DNA of 8,400 bases from NCBI GenBank assembly GCA_018659505.1, contig JABJMI010000879.1:1-8400 (forward strand), written 5' to 3'. Origin of the DNA: Planctomicrobium sp. (lineage in GTDB: Bacteria > Planctomycetota > Planctomycetia > Planctomycetales > Planctomycetaceae). Of the stretch, positions 1-6,801 are shown in pieces; the stretch's first letter is position 1; the number at the start of each line of letters is the position of its first letter. The translations under genes were made by a program, and so were the position numbers. The notes under the pieces are model-generated. The model saw only the letters and a list, made by a program, of their open reading frames with translations. It was not told the DNA's origin and did not search any database.

Positions 1-308
1 ACAGGCATTGAAGAAATGGGTTTGGTGAGTTTGTGGGAAATTTGAGCGATATTCACCAATTATATTCGACAAGAGACTGTTCCTTCCAGTGCTCAGAGCG
101 GAGTTGTCGCAAATGTTCTTTCGAATAGTTCACCATTTCACTCAGAATGCTTGATTGCCCGACCAACGGGTTGCACACTTAAAGTGTGCAGCTAAACGGT
201 TTTCAATTCCCGATAATCAATGTTCAATTTTTCATCTGAACTCGCATCTCGCCTTTTGAGTCAGATTGGATATCATTGAACGATCTACATCTTCCTGAAG
301 TTGAAAAT
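1..308. other. Intergenic region upstream of the radical SAM gene
   Basis: I see no supportable gene here. One frame on the + strand is open from the left edge to a TGA at 43-45, which could be the last 14 codons of an upstream gene, but this is too short to judge. The only clear structure is the palindromic repeat at 153-199, listed separately. The stretch between that repeat and the radical SAM start presumably holds its promoter, but I could not find a convincing pair of -35 and -10 boxes. Confidence 0.6.
153..199. repeat. Palindromic repeat, copy A (tandem hairpins)
   Basis: The core is a perfect 9-bp inverted repeat, TGCACACTT (172-180) and AAGTGTGCA (182-190), around one central base. 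It is followed by GCTAAACGG. Just before it lies a smaller hairpin, CCCG (158-161) and CGGG (167-170), with a 5-base loop. The same layout (GATTGCCC, a stem, then GCAGCTAA and CGG) recurs at 5287-5317 with a matched base-pair change in the stem. This suggests a dispersed structured repeat family and not a chance palindrome. It lies about 110 bases upstream of the radical SAM start and has no U-run after it, so it does not look like a standard intrinsic terminator. A role as a repetitive extragenic palindrome or a transcript-end structure is inference. Confidence 0.6.
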
Positions 309-1175
309 ATGAGTTCCGAACAATCGCTGCAACAACATCACTTTCACCCACGCCAGTACGAACAAAACAAGTTCGTTTACCCGGTGCTCTCACGACGTAG
401 TCATGGGATTTCGATCGGAGTGAATCTGAATCCGGACAAGGTCTGCAACTTTGATTGCATTTATTGCCAGGTCGATCGGCGCAGCGAAGCGGTCACGAGA
501 TTTGTCGAGATGGATCGCTTACTCAACGAAGTCGAAGAGATGCTTACCTACGTATCATCAGGAGAAATCTTCAAGGAAGAACGCTTCTCGAATGTCCCGG
601 AGGAATTACAACGGCTCAACGATATCGCATTTTCGGGTGATGGAGAGCCAACCACATATCGCAACTTCGATGAAATCATCCAGAGTGTCGCTGACTTGAA
701 AGCGAAGCAGTCTCTCGCTGAGGTCAAGATGGTGTTGATTACCAATGCCAGTATGTTCCATCGTGATGTTGTGAAACGTGGTCTACAGATACTTGATGAA
801 AACAACGGAGAGATCTGGGCGAAACTGGAAGCGGGAACGGAAGAATACTTCCAACTTGTGGACCGAACTAAGATTCCATTCCAACGTGTCTTGGACAACT
901 TGGCTGATGCTTCACAATCCAGGTCGCTTGTAATTCAAAGTCTGTTTATGAAAGTGCATGGTGAGTCCCCACCCGCTGAAGAAATCAACGCCTTTCTGGA
1001 TCGATTGAATGAAATCCAAGCATCCGGAGGACAATTAAAACTAGTACAGGTTTATACAGTCGCCCGGCAGCCCGCAGAAAGTTTTGTCGCTCCGTTATCG
1101 AATCCAGAAGTCGATGAGATCACTCGCTTAGTGACCGAGAAAACAAGCATCCCCGCTGAAGCTTATTATGGGTGA
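309..1175 (+). CDS. Radical SAM protein, COG0731-like (function unassigned)
   Basis: This is a cytoplasmic radical S-adenosylmethionine enzyme that should bind a [4Fe-4S] cluster and cleave SAM to a 5'-deoxyadenosyl radical. The cluster motif CX3CX2C appears as CNFDCIYC near residue 46 (counting from ATG 309), after the segment GISIGVNLNPDKV. A SAM-binding GGEPT-like motif, SGDGEPT, follows about 60 residues later, then LITNASM and WAKLEAGT, which fit the later strands of the radical SAM partial barrel. This pattern resembles the COG0731 group, named after archaeal/eukaryotic wyosine tRNA synthases, but bacterial members have no settled substrate. The ATG at 309 (288 aa) is preferred. An in-frame TTG at 276 would add 11 residues, and neither site has a strong Shine-Dalgarno sequence. 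No membrane segment or signal peptide is seen. The gene stands alone on the + strand and converges on a DUF1501 gene. The radical SAM fold is secure and the substrate is unknown. Confidence 0.9.
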   Translation: MSSEQSLQQHHFHPRQYEQNKFVYPVLSRRSHGISIGVNLNPDKVCNFDCIYCQVDRRSEAVTRFVEMDRLLNEVEEMLTYVSSGEIFKEERFSNVPEELQRLNDIAFSGDGEPTTYRNFDEIIQSVADLKAKQSLAEVKMVLITNASMFHRDVVKRGLQILDENNGEIWAKLEAGTEEYFQLVDRTKIPFQRVLDNLADASQSRSLVIQSLFMKVHGESPPAEEINAFLDRLNEIQASGGQLKLVQVYTVARQPAESFVAPLSNPEVDEITRLVTEKTSIPAEAYYG

Positions 1176-1185
1176 GTTCCGAAAA

Positions 1186-1356
1186 AGAAAATCACCACGG
1201 AGGCACTGAGACACGGAGAAATAAAAAAGGTGCGATAAAAAGAATGCTTTGCTCACGTTGTTTTATGCGATGCTGGGACGATTACTTTCTGACCAGATGT
1301 TCGAGTTTCATTCTTTCCTCAGTGCTCTCCGTGCCTCCGTGGTGTTCCATTTCTTA
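1186..1356. repeat. CACGGAG-type inverted repeat element between convergent genes
   Basis: The two ends form an inverted repeat. CACCACGGAGGCAC (1193-1206) is matched exactly by its reverse complement at 1331-1344, and weak similarity continues outward into AAGAAA/TTTCTT. Inside this match both arms continue with 7-base units, CACTGAG and CACGGAG, but in a different order on each side, so the arms are modular and not a simple perfect stem. About 120 bases of unrelated-looking sequence lie between the 14-base matches. From general knowledge, similar CACCACGGAGGCAC-type repeats recur in planctomycetes and other environmental bacteria and produce spurious short ORFs reading HHGGTETRR. It begins 11 bases after the radical SAM stop and ends 23 bases before the DUF1501 stop, so it could end transcription from both sides. 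That role is inference. Confidence 0.7.
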
Positions 1357-1378
1357 AATGACTGCTACATAGACTACA

Positions 1379-2770
1379 TCAAGCAATGATGTCATGCACA
1401 ACATTCCCATGCACATCGGTCAGGCGAAAATCACGACCGGCATGACGGTAGGTTAACCGCTCATGGTCGAGTCCTAAGAGGTGCAATACTGTTGCGTGCA
1501 TGTCGTGGACGTGCATTTTGTTGTGAACTGCTTTGAAACCGAATTCATCTGTTTCGCCATAAGTCATCCCTCCGCGGATGCCTCCACCTGCCATCCACAT
1601 TGTGAAACCGTGATGGTTATGGTCTCGACCGTTTCCGTTTTCAGAGGTCGGCGTTCTGCCGAATTCTCCTCCCCAGATAACGAGTGTTTCATCCAGAAGC
1701 CCGCGTTGTTTTAAATCTGCCAGCAATGCTGCTATCGGCTGATCGATGTCCTTACAGAGTTTTGGAACTTTATCATCATGACCAGAATGGGTATCCCATG
1801 GCTGTCCGTTGCCGTAATATAATTGAACAAATCGAACACCACGCTCAGCGAGACGACGCGCAAGTAGACACCCATTGGAGAAATGTCCACTCCCGTATTG
1901 GTCACGTGTTTGTTTTGTTTCTCGATTCAGATCAAAGGCATCGTTCGCCTGAAACTGCATTCGAAATGCTGTCTCCATCGACTGAATTCTGGCATCAAAT
2001 GCATCGTCATGACCAGATCGACCTTGCACTTCCTGGTCTAGTTGTCGCAACAGGTCAAGTTGTTTGCGCTGGGTCGCTTCATTCCATTTCGTGTTTCTAA
2101 GATTTGGAATCATCGTGGTCGGCTCAATATTCGAGTGATTAATGTAAGTCCCTTGATGAGCCGATGGCAGGAAGGAACTGTTCCACAGAATTGAAAACCG
2201 CACAGGACGCCCTGGGCATAAAACAACATAACCCGGCAGGTTTTGATTCTCTGTCCCCAGCCCATAGAGGAACCAGGCACCCATGCTGGGACGTGTTGGC
2301 AGAATGGACCCGTTATTCATTTGCAGTAGAGCGGGACCATGATTGGGGTTGTCCGCGTGCATCGACCGCAGCACACAAATGTCATCGATATGCTGACTGA
2401 GTTGCGGGAGTAGTTCGCTGACGGGAACTCCACTTTCACCACACTGTTTGAACTTGAACGGCGATGGCAGGAGTCCACCAGTTGGACGTTCGGTAAGAAG
2501 ATCAGCCCCGGCGGGGCGTTGACCCGCGTATTTCTCTAAAGCAGGTTTCGGATCGAATAGATCAGCTTGAAACGGTCCCCCATTCATGAATAAATGAATG
2601 ACCCGTTTTGCCTTGGGTGCGAAGTGACACCCCAGGTTAGCCGCAGTCGGCGCAGCTTCCAGTAAAGACTGCTGAGCCAAGACAGACGCCGCCCCTAACA
2701 TCCCCGGGATCGTCCCGAGTTGTTGCAACATCCCTCGACGGGAGACCAATGGATTTCCGAATTCATTCAT
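1379..2770 (-). CDS. DUF1501 family protein with Tat-like leader
   Basis: A 463-residue DUF1501 protein. This family has an alkaline-phosphatase/sulfatase-like fold and unknown substrate. From the start at 2770, a twin-arginine-like leader is seen at residues 10-35 (SRRGMLQQLG followed by a hydrophobic stretch), suggesting folded export through Tat. Family motifs follow in order: NGGP near 63, FDPKP near 72, WDTH at 325-328, GGEFGRTP at 367-374, GRDHNHHG at 381-388 and HVHDMHAT at 420-427. These Asp/His/Glu clusters are plausible metal ligands by analogy with the alkaline phosphatase superfamily. Longer in-frame starts exist at 2806 and 2836, but they overlap the preceding gene and push the RR motif away from the N-terminus. 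From 2770 there is a 25-base gap after the cytochrome/DUF1553 stop, and a weak GGA lies about 9 bases upstream. It is probably co-transcribed with that gene. The family call is firm; the activity is unknown. Confidence 0.92.
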   Translation of the reverse strand: MNEFGNPLVSRRGMLQQLGTIPGMLGAASVLAQQSLLEAAPTAANLGCHFAPKAKRVIHLFMNGGPFQADLFDPKPALEKYAGQRPAGADLLTERPTGGLLPSPFKFKQCGESGVPVSELLPQLSQHIDDICVLRSMHADNPNHGPALLQMNNGSILPTRPSMGAWFLYGLGTENQNLPGYVVLCPGRPVRFSILWNSSFLPSAHQGTYINHSNIEPTTMIPNLRNTKWNEATQRKQLDLLRQLDQEVQGRSGHDDAFDARIQSMETAFRMQFQANDAFDLNRETKQTRDQYGSGHFSNGCLLARRLAERGVRFVQLYYGNGQPWDTHSGHDDKVPKLCKDIDQPIAALLADLKQRGLLDETLVIWGGEFGRTPTSENGNGRDHNHHGFTMWMAGGGIRGGMTYGETDEFGFKAVHNKMHVHDMHATVLHLLGLDHERLTYRHAGRDFRLTDVHGNVVHDIIA

Positions 2771-2795
2771 AATCAATGATCCAGCTGTCTCTCTC

Positions 2796-5186
2796 TTAGT
2801 TAACATAGAGAAACTCATTCGAAGCGAATAAGACATGCGTGTACTGACGCCAAGCTGCCTTCTCTTCTTCTTCAGTTTCGTCAGTGAGATAATTGATACC
2901 GATTTCTAATTCACGTTCTGTGGGAAAGCGTGAGTAAAGTAATTGGTAGGCAAATTTTATTCGTTCGGATGTCTCAGGAATCTTTTCAAGTCGAGTTGCG
3001 AGTGCCTCTGATCGGTCGAGTAAGAGTGGACCATTCAAGGCATACAAACCTTGCAACGCCGTCGTCGTGCTGAGTCGCTGAGCATTGTGGGAAGTCGGAT
3101 CGGGGAAGTCGTGCATTAAGAGGATATTCGACATGTCCCGGCGATGGATGGTGGCATAGATTGTTCTGCGAAGATTTGTTTTTGCAGTCAGATCAATAGA
3201 TGGTCCACCGATCTCAGGATCTAACTCTTTAGTCACGGACAACATTGCATCTCGCCACGACTCAATCGGTAAGCGTCTTTTATTCATGCGTGAAAGCCAA
3301 ATGTTCTCAGGATCGAGCTGTGCAGAGTCTTCATCAGCTCGACTTGATTGCCGATACGTCGCAGACAGGACGATTTCACGATGCAGCTTCTTTAATGACC
3401 AACCTTCTTCTATGAATCGGACAGCGAGGTCGTCTAACAATTCTGGATGAGACGGTGCGTCTCCCGAAATTCCAAAGTTACTAGGTGTCGTAACGAGACC
3501 TCGTCCGAAGTGTGCTCGCCAGATGCGATTGACGATGACTCGTGCTGTCAAAGAGGCTGCGTCGTTGACGATTGATTCAGCGAGTTCCAGTCGTCCGCTG
3601 GCTTGCTGATACGGCTTTGAGGAACCTTTAGAAAGAACCTGCAAAAATCGTCGTGGAACTTCTTCTCCCAAACGATTCGGATTGCCTCGAATGAAAATAT
3701 TTAAGTTTTGCGCCTGAGGTTTGTAAACGATTTTGGAACCTGATTGCGGTGTCTCTCCTAGACGTTCGACGAACAATGCTTCGTCAACAAGCCCGGGAGC
3801 GAGAGGAGCGTCGTAATGCGGAGTAGAAGTCTTAGTCGTTTCTATCTCTTTGGTTACCGCAGCCATTTCTTCTTCAGGGACAGGCTTCTTTTTCTTGAGT
3901 TCTTTTAATTTCGTCTCGAGGGCAGCTACTTTCTCTTTGGCAATTTTCACTGGTTCATACAGAGCAGGTTCAATCGTCGGCAAGCCTTGGATGTGGGTGC
4001 TTGCGAAGACGCCGGCAAGAGCGTAATAGTCCTGTACGGTAATAGGATCAAACTTATGATCATGACAGCGAGCACATGCGACTGTTAAGCCAAGGAATGT
4101 ACGAGAAACTGCGTCGATTCGCTCTTCCCACTCGTCAGCGACAATCACTTTGATGATCTCGCTGGGAAGTTTGAGTTCTTTCCAGTAACTCGGACTGAGG
4201 CCGACAAAGCCCAAGGCTGCGTTGTCTTCTGCACCAGTTTCTTCCAGCATGTCGGTCGCTAATTGTCGAATGACGAATTGGTCATACGGCATGTCCTCGT
4301 TCATTGCCTGAATCACCCAGTCGCGATAAAGATACGGATCACCCGGAGCTTCCAGCCAACTTGCCGTACGGTCAGTATAGCGCGCCAAATCGAGCCAGAG
4401 ACGTCCCCAGCGCTCACCGAAATGAGGACTCGCCAGCAGACGCTCGACCTGCTTTTTATAAGCATCAGGGCTGGCATCTTCAACGAATGCCTGAACTTCA
4501 GCGGGTGTTGGTGGGAGACCAATCAGGTCGAAACTGAGTCGCCTCAACATGACCTCTCGTGAAGCTTGTTGTGAAGGCGATAGCTGCTGCTTTTCCATCG
4601 CAGCTAAAATGAAATGATCGATTCGTTGTCGTGCCCAACCTTGCTGTGTCGTTGCCGGCAGCGGTTGCTTCTCGACATCCATGAACGACCAGAATTGTTT
4701 TGCTTTTTCGAAATCGATTTTTTTGTCGGTCAATGCAGGCGATGCAGTATCAGCAGGAAATGGAGCGCCGCGTTTGACCCAGGCAGTGAGTTCGGCAATT
4801 TCCGGCTCGCTGATCTTCCCTTTGGGAGGCATTTGATAGTCAGCGTCTTTGCCGTAAAGGATCGACTGAATGAGCAGACTTTCATCAGGTTTCCCCGGAA
4901 CAATCGCTGGTCCAGTATCCCCTCCCAAAAGAAGGGAGTGAGCCGAGTCCAGCTTCAGTCCACCATGGACCGTTTTCGCTTCAGTTGAATGACAAGAGTA
5001 GCAATGCTTCGCCAAAAGAGGGCGAATTTTCTTCTCGAAGTATTCAATCTCAATAGCAGAGAACTGACGCGAAATTTCTGTTTCTTCACCAATGGAAGGT
5101 TGAGAAAAAAGATTCCCAAACGTCAATAAGCACAACAAGCAAAATAGAACATCATGAATGTCTGTGAATCGTCGTCGAATCAGCAT
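2796..5186 (-). CDS. Planctomycete cytochrome C / DUF1549 / DUF1553 domain protein
   Basis: A 796-residue exported protein with a three-part planctomycete architecture. A basic start and hydrophobic stretch (residues 1-30) look like a signal peptide. The planctomycete cytochrome c domain (about 45-145) has a CYSCH heme motif at 62-66 and a QMPP segment whose Met119 is a likely distal heme ligand. DUF1549 (about 185-400) contains a second CXXCH, CARCH at 371-375. A charged, probably coiled-coil segment rich in Lys and Glu spans about 411-452. DUF1553 (about 530-790) ends with the family-like tail FASNEFLYVN. I see no PA14 or lectin-like module between DUF1549 and DUF1553, so this is a shorter form. 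The ATG at 5186 has only a weak GGA 6 bases upstream. It is followed after 25 bases by a DUF1501 gene, a pairing common in planctomycetes. An electron-transfer role in the periplasm or envelope is inferred from the heme motifs; the substrate is unknown. Confidence 0.93.
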   Translation of the reverse strand: MLIRRRFTDIHDVLFCLLCLLTFGNLFSQPSIGEETEISRQFSAIEIEYFEKKIRPLLAKHCYSCHSTEAKTVHGGLKLDSAHSLLLGGDTGPAIVPGKPDESLLIQSILYGKDADYQMPPKGKISEPEIAELTAWVKRGAPFPADTASPALTDKKIDFEKAKQFWSFMDVEKQPLPATTQQGWARQRIDHFILAAMEKQQLSPSQQASREVMLRRLSFDLIGLPPTPAEVQAFVEDASPDAYKKQVERLLASPHFGERWGRLWLDLARYTDRTASWLEAPGDPYLYRDWVIQAMNEDMPYDQFVIRQLATDMLEETGAEDNAALGFVGLSPSYWKELKLPSEIIKVIVADEWEERIDAVSRTFLGLTVACARCHDHKFDPITVQDYYALAGVFASTHIQGLPTIEPALYEPVKIAKEKVAALETKLKELKKKKPVPEEEMAAVTKEIETTKTSTPHYDAPLAPGLVDEALFVERLGETPQSGSKIVYKPQAQNLNIFIRGNPNRLGEEVPRRFLQVLSKGSSKPYQQASGRLELAESIVNDAASLTARVIVNRIWRAHFGRGLVTTPSNFGISGDAPSHPELLDDLAVRFIEEGWSLKKLHREIVLSATYRQSSRADEDSAQLDPENIWLSRMNKRRLPIESWRDAMLSVTKELDPEIGGPSIDLTAKTNLRRTIYATIHRRDMSNILLMHDFPDPTSHNAQRLSTTTALQGLYALNGPLLLDRSEALATRLEKIPETSERIKFAYQLLYSRFPTERELEIGINYLTDETEEEEKAAWRQYTHVLFASNEFLYVN

Positions 5187-5286
5187 GAGAGATCCACTCT
5201 GTGCGAATTTATTAATACTAAGTCAAAGTATTTTATAAACCGCTTCAGCTCCCAAGGAAGGCTTCGTTTTAATCGAAAGCACATTG

Positions 5287-5317
5287 GATTGCCCACGATT
5301 AAGTGGGCAGCTAACGG
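5287..5317. repeat. Palindromic repeat, copy B
   Basis: A 7-bp stem, TGCCCAC (5290-5296) and GTGGGCA (5303-5309), has a 6-base loop. It is preceded by GAT and followed by GCTAACGG. It matches the layout and flanks of copy A at 153-199. The fourth stem pair is C-G here (5293/5306) and A-T in copy A (175/187), so both arms changed together. It lies downstream of the DUF1501 terminator-like hairpin and upstream of the cytochrome gene. It has no U-run of its own on either strand. Confidence 0.6.
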
Positions 5318-5330
5318 CTCATTATTGATA

Positions 5331-5356
5331 TTAAAAACTCAATTAAGAATTGAGTT
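5331..5356 (-). terminator. AT-rich intrinsic terminator-like hairpin after the DUF1501 gene
   Basis: A perfect 9-bp inverted repeat, AACTCAATT (5336-5344) and AATTGAGTT (5348-5356), encloses a 3-base loop. Read on the minus strand it is followed by a run of five T, two of them inside the stem, then AATA. It begins 26 bases past the DUF1501 stop at 5382, the right place for that gene's terminator. The stem has only two G-C pairs, so it would be weak. Confidence 0.5.
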
Positions 5357-5381
5357 CCTCGTTCTCACAAACACAAAATGC

Positions 5382-6800
5382 TTAGCCAATGAGTTCTGGA
5401 ATCGGCTTCCCGTGATTCACAATCGGTGTGGGGCGACCGTTGAAGTCTTTAATGAAGACCTGAGACGAATCGATACCCAAGTGATGGTATATCGTGGCGA
5501 GGAAATCCCCAGGCATACAGATTCGTTCAATCGAATCTTCACCGCGTTTGTCAGTCGCTCCGATGAAACGACCGGTTTCAATGCCGCCGCCTGCCCAGAT
5601 GTTTGAGAAAGCCCTCGGCCAGTGATCACGACCAGGTTGTTGCGTCCCCGCAGGAGCGCTGGCGTTACCTGCACCGGTGCTAGGCTGATGGCTGATCTTC
5701 GGTGTGCGACCGAATTCGCCAGTCACGACAACGAGAACTCTTGCATCGAGTCCGCGTTCGTAGATGTCTTCAATGAGTGCTGAGACAGCTTGATCATATG
5801 CTTGTGAGCGGAATTTCAATGCGTCAAAGACATGATGATTGACAGCATGGTCATCCCAGTTATTGACTCGCCCACATAACGGACCACGCAAACTTGATGT
5901 CAAAACTTCCACCCCAGCTTCGACAAGTCGCCTGGCCAATAGCAACTGCTGCCCCCAAGTATTGCGACCGTAACGGTCGCGAGTTTTGTCGTCTTCCAGA
6001 CTTAAATCGAAAGCGTCTTTTGTTTTTGGGTTTGTTAAGAGTGTCATTGCCTGTGTTTCAAACTCATCAAGTGCATCGAGTTCTCCGGCTTGATCGAAGG
6101 CTCTTTCAAGGTTGTCCAGATTCTGCCGTAGCGAAGAACGCCGGTCTAAATGTTTCACCTCTGCTTGATTGGCGAGACCGATATTAGGGACTACAAACTT
6201 AGGTGCGTTCGGATCACCTTTGACAGAAAACGGCGAATATGAGTCTCCTAAGTATGCTGGTCCGTTATATGTTGTTGGAGGATTTACTCCGACATAAGCG
6301 GGTAATGGGTTCGTTCTTGGTCCACCTTGTGCGCGCAGATAGTTCGCGACTGACATCCAGTCTGGATACTTAGGTTTCGGTTTATCTCTTGTATCTGAAT
6401 CCCCAGAGAGCATTTGCATTGAACCGGCAGGGTGTCCGCCTGCACCTTGTCGCATTGAGCGCAACACGGTGAACTTATCTGCAATCGCTGCCTGCATAGG
6501 TAAGAGTTCTGTGAATTGCATTCCCGGAACTTTAGTTGGAATGGTCGCAAACGGTCCTCGGTATTCGCTGCCAGCATTTGGCTTCGGATCGTAGGTGTCG
6601 ATGTGCGAACATCCACCCGGTTTCCAGACCATAATCACGGCGGTTTTCTTGGCATCAGTCGCAGCCGGACTTTCTGCTCTTAATCGAAGCATGCCGGGTA
6701 AACTGAGAGAAGCAAACCCAGCTAGCCCCATCTTCATGAAGCCGCGACGCGTCCCCGGACCGGAGCAATATTGATTGAGTGGATTGAATAACTGGTCCAT
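5382..6800 (-). CDS. DUF1501 family protein with Tat-like leader (second paralogue)
   Basis: A 472-residue DUF1501 protein of the alkaline-phosphatase/sulfatase-like fold. The N-terminus carries TRRGFMKMG at residues 17-25, then a hydrophobic stretch to about 37, a good twin-arginine leader. Family motifs are DPKP at 71-74, NWDDHAVNHH at 314-323, GEFGRTP at 361-367 and GRDHWP at 390-395. Compared with the other DUF1501 gene here, it carries a Gly/Ala/Pro/Ser-rich insert (about 371-389) between GEFGRTP and GRDH, and its sequence is otherwise quite different, so the two are distant paralogues and not a recent duplication. The start at 6800 is preferred over an in-frame start at 6917. It has a strong GGAGGAG 10 bases upstream, lies one base after the stop of the preceding gene, and puts the RR motif near the N-terminus. 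It is almost certainly co-transcribed with, and perhaps translationally coupled to, the PPC-like gene. The substrate is unknown. Confidence 0.93.
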   Translation of the reverse strand: MDQLFNPLNQYCSGPGTRRGFMKMGLAGFASLSLPGMLRLRAESPAATDAKKTAVIMVWKPGGCSHIDTYDPKPNAGSEYRGPFATIPTKVPGMQFTELLPMQAAIADKFTVLRSMRQGAGGHPAGSMQMLSGDSDTRDKPKPKYPDWMSVANYLRAQGGPRTNPLPAYVGVNPPTTYNGPAYLGDSYSPFSVKGDPNAPKFVVPNIGLANQAEVKHLDRRSSLRQNLDNLERAFDQAGELDALDEFETQAMTLLTNPKTKDAFDLSLEDDKTRDRYGRNTWGQQLLLARRLVEAGVEVLTSSLRGPLCGRVNNWDDHAVNHHVFDALKFRSQAYDQAVSALIEDIYERGLDARVLVVVTGEFGRTPKISHQPSTGAGNASAPAGTQQPGRDHWPRAFSNIWAGGGIETGRFIGATDKRGEDSIERICMPGDFLATIYHHLGIDSSQVFIKDFNGRPTPIVNHGKPIPELIG

Positions 6801-6801
6801 C

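Larger units (their letters stand above)
5187..5381. other. Spacer between the two minus-strand gene pairs
   Basis: This 195-base spacer separates the stop of the second DUF1501 gene from the start of the cytochrome/DUF1553 gene. It holds the terminator-like hairpin (5331-5356), the palindromic repeat copy B (5287-5317) and a very AT-rich tract at about 5205-5240 next to the cytochrome gene. That tract contains TTGACT and TAGTAT/TATTAA on the minus strand, but not at a standard -35/-10 spacing. A promoter for the cytochrome-DUF1501 pair is therefore expected here but not resolved. Confidence 0.5.

Noticed and set aside
1172..1357. A 61-codon frame on the + strand reading HHGGTETRR near its start and SVPPW near its end
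   Set aside because: It is the translation of the CACGGAG inverted repeat itself. This kind of peptide is a common artefact of that repeat, and the frame overlaps the radical SAM stop.
1348..1360. A small hairpin CATTT-CTT-AAATG next to the DUF1501 stop
   Set aside because: The stem is only five weak pairs with no T-run, so chance is the simplest explanation.
1684..2100. A 138-codon + strand frame
   Set aside because: It is antisense to conserved DUF1501 motifs and shows no domain of its own.
4614..4988. A 124-codon + strand frame with several Cys and Arg residues
   Set aside because: It is antisense to the cytochrome/DUF1553 gene, whose protein matches its family over this whole stretch.
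5205..5240. A possible promoter with TTGACT and TAGTAT/TATTAA on the minus strand
   Set aside because: The boxes are adjacent and not about 17 bases apart, and the upstream match for TAGTAT is poor. It is noted as an AT-rich tract only.
5154..5606. A 150-codon + strand frame
   Set aside because: It runs across the spacer, through repeat copy B, and into the antisense of the second DUF1501 gene. It has no recognisable domain.
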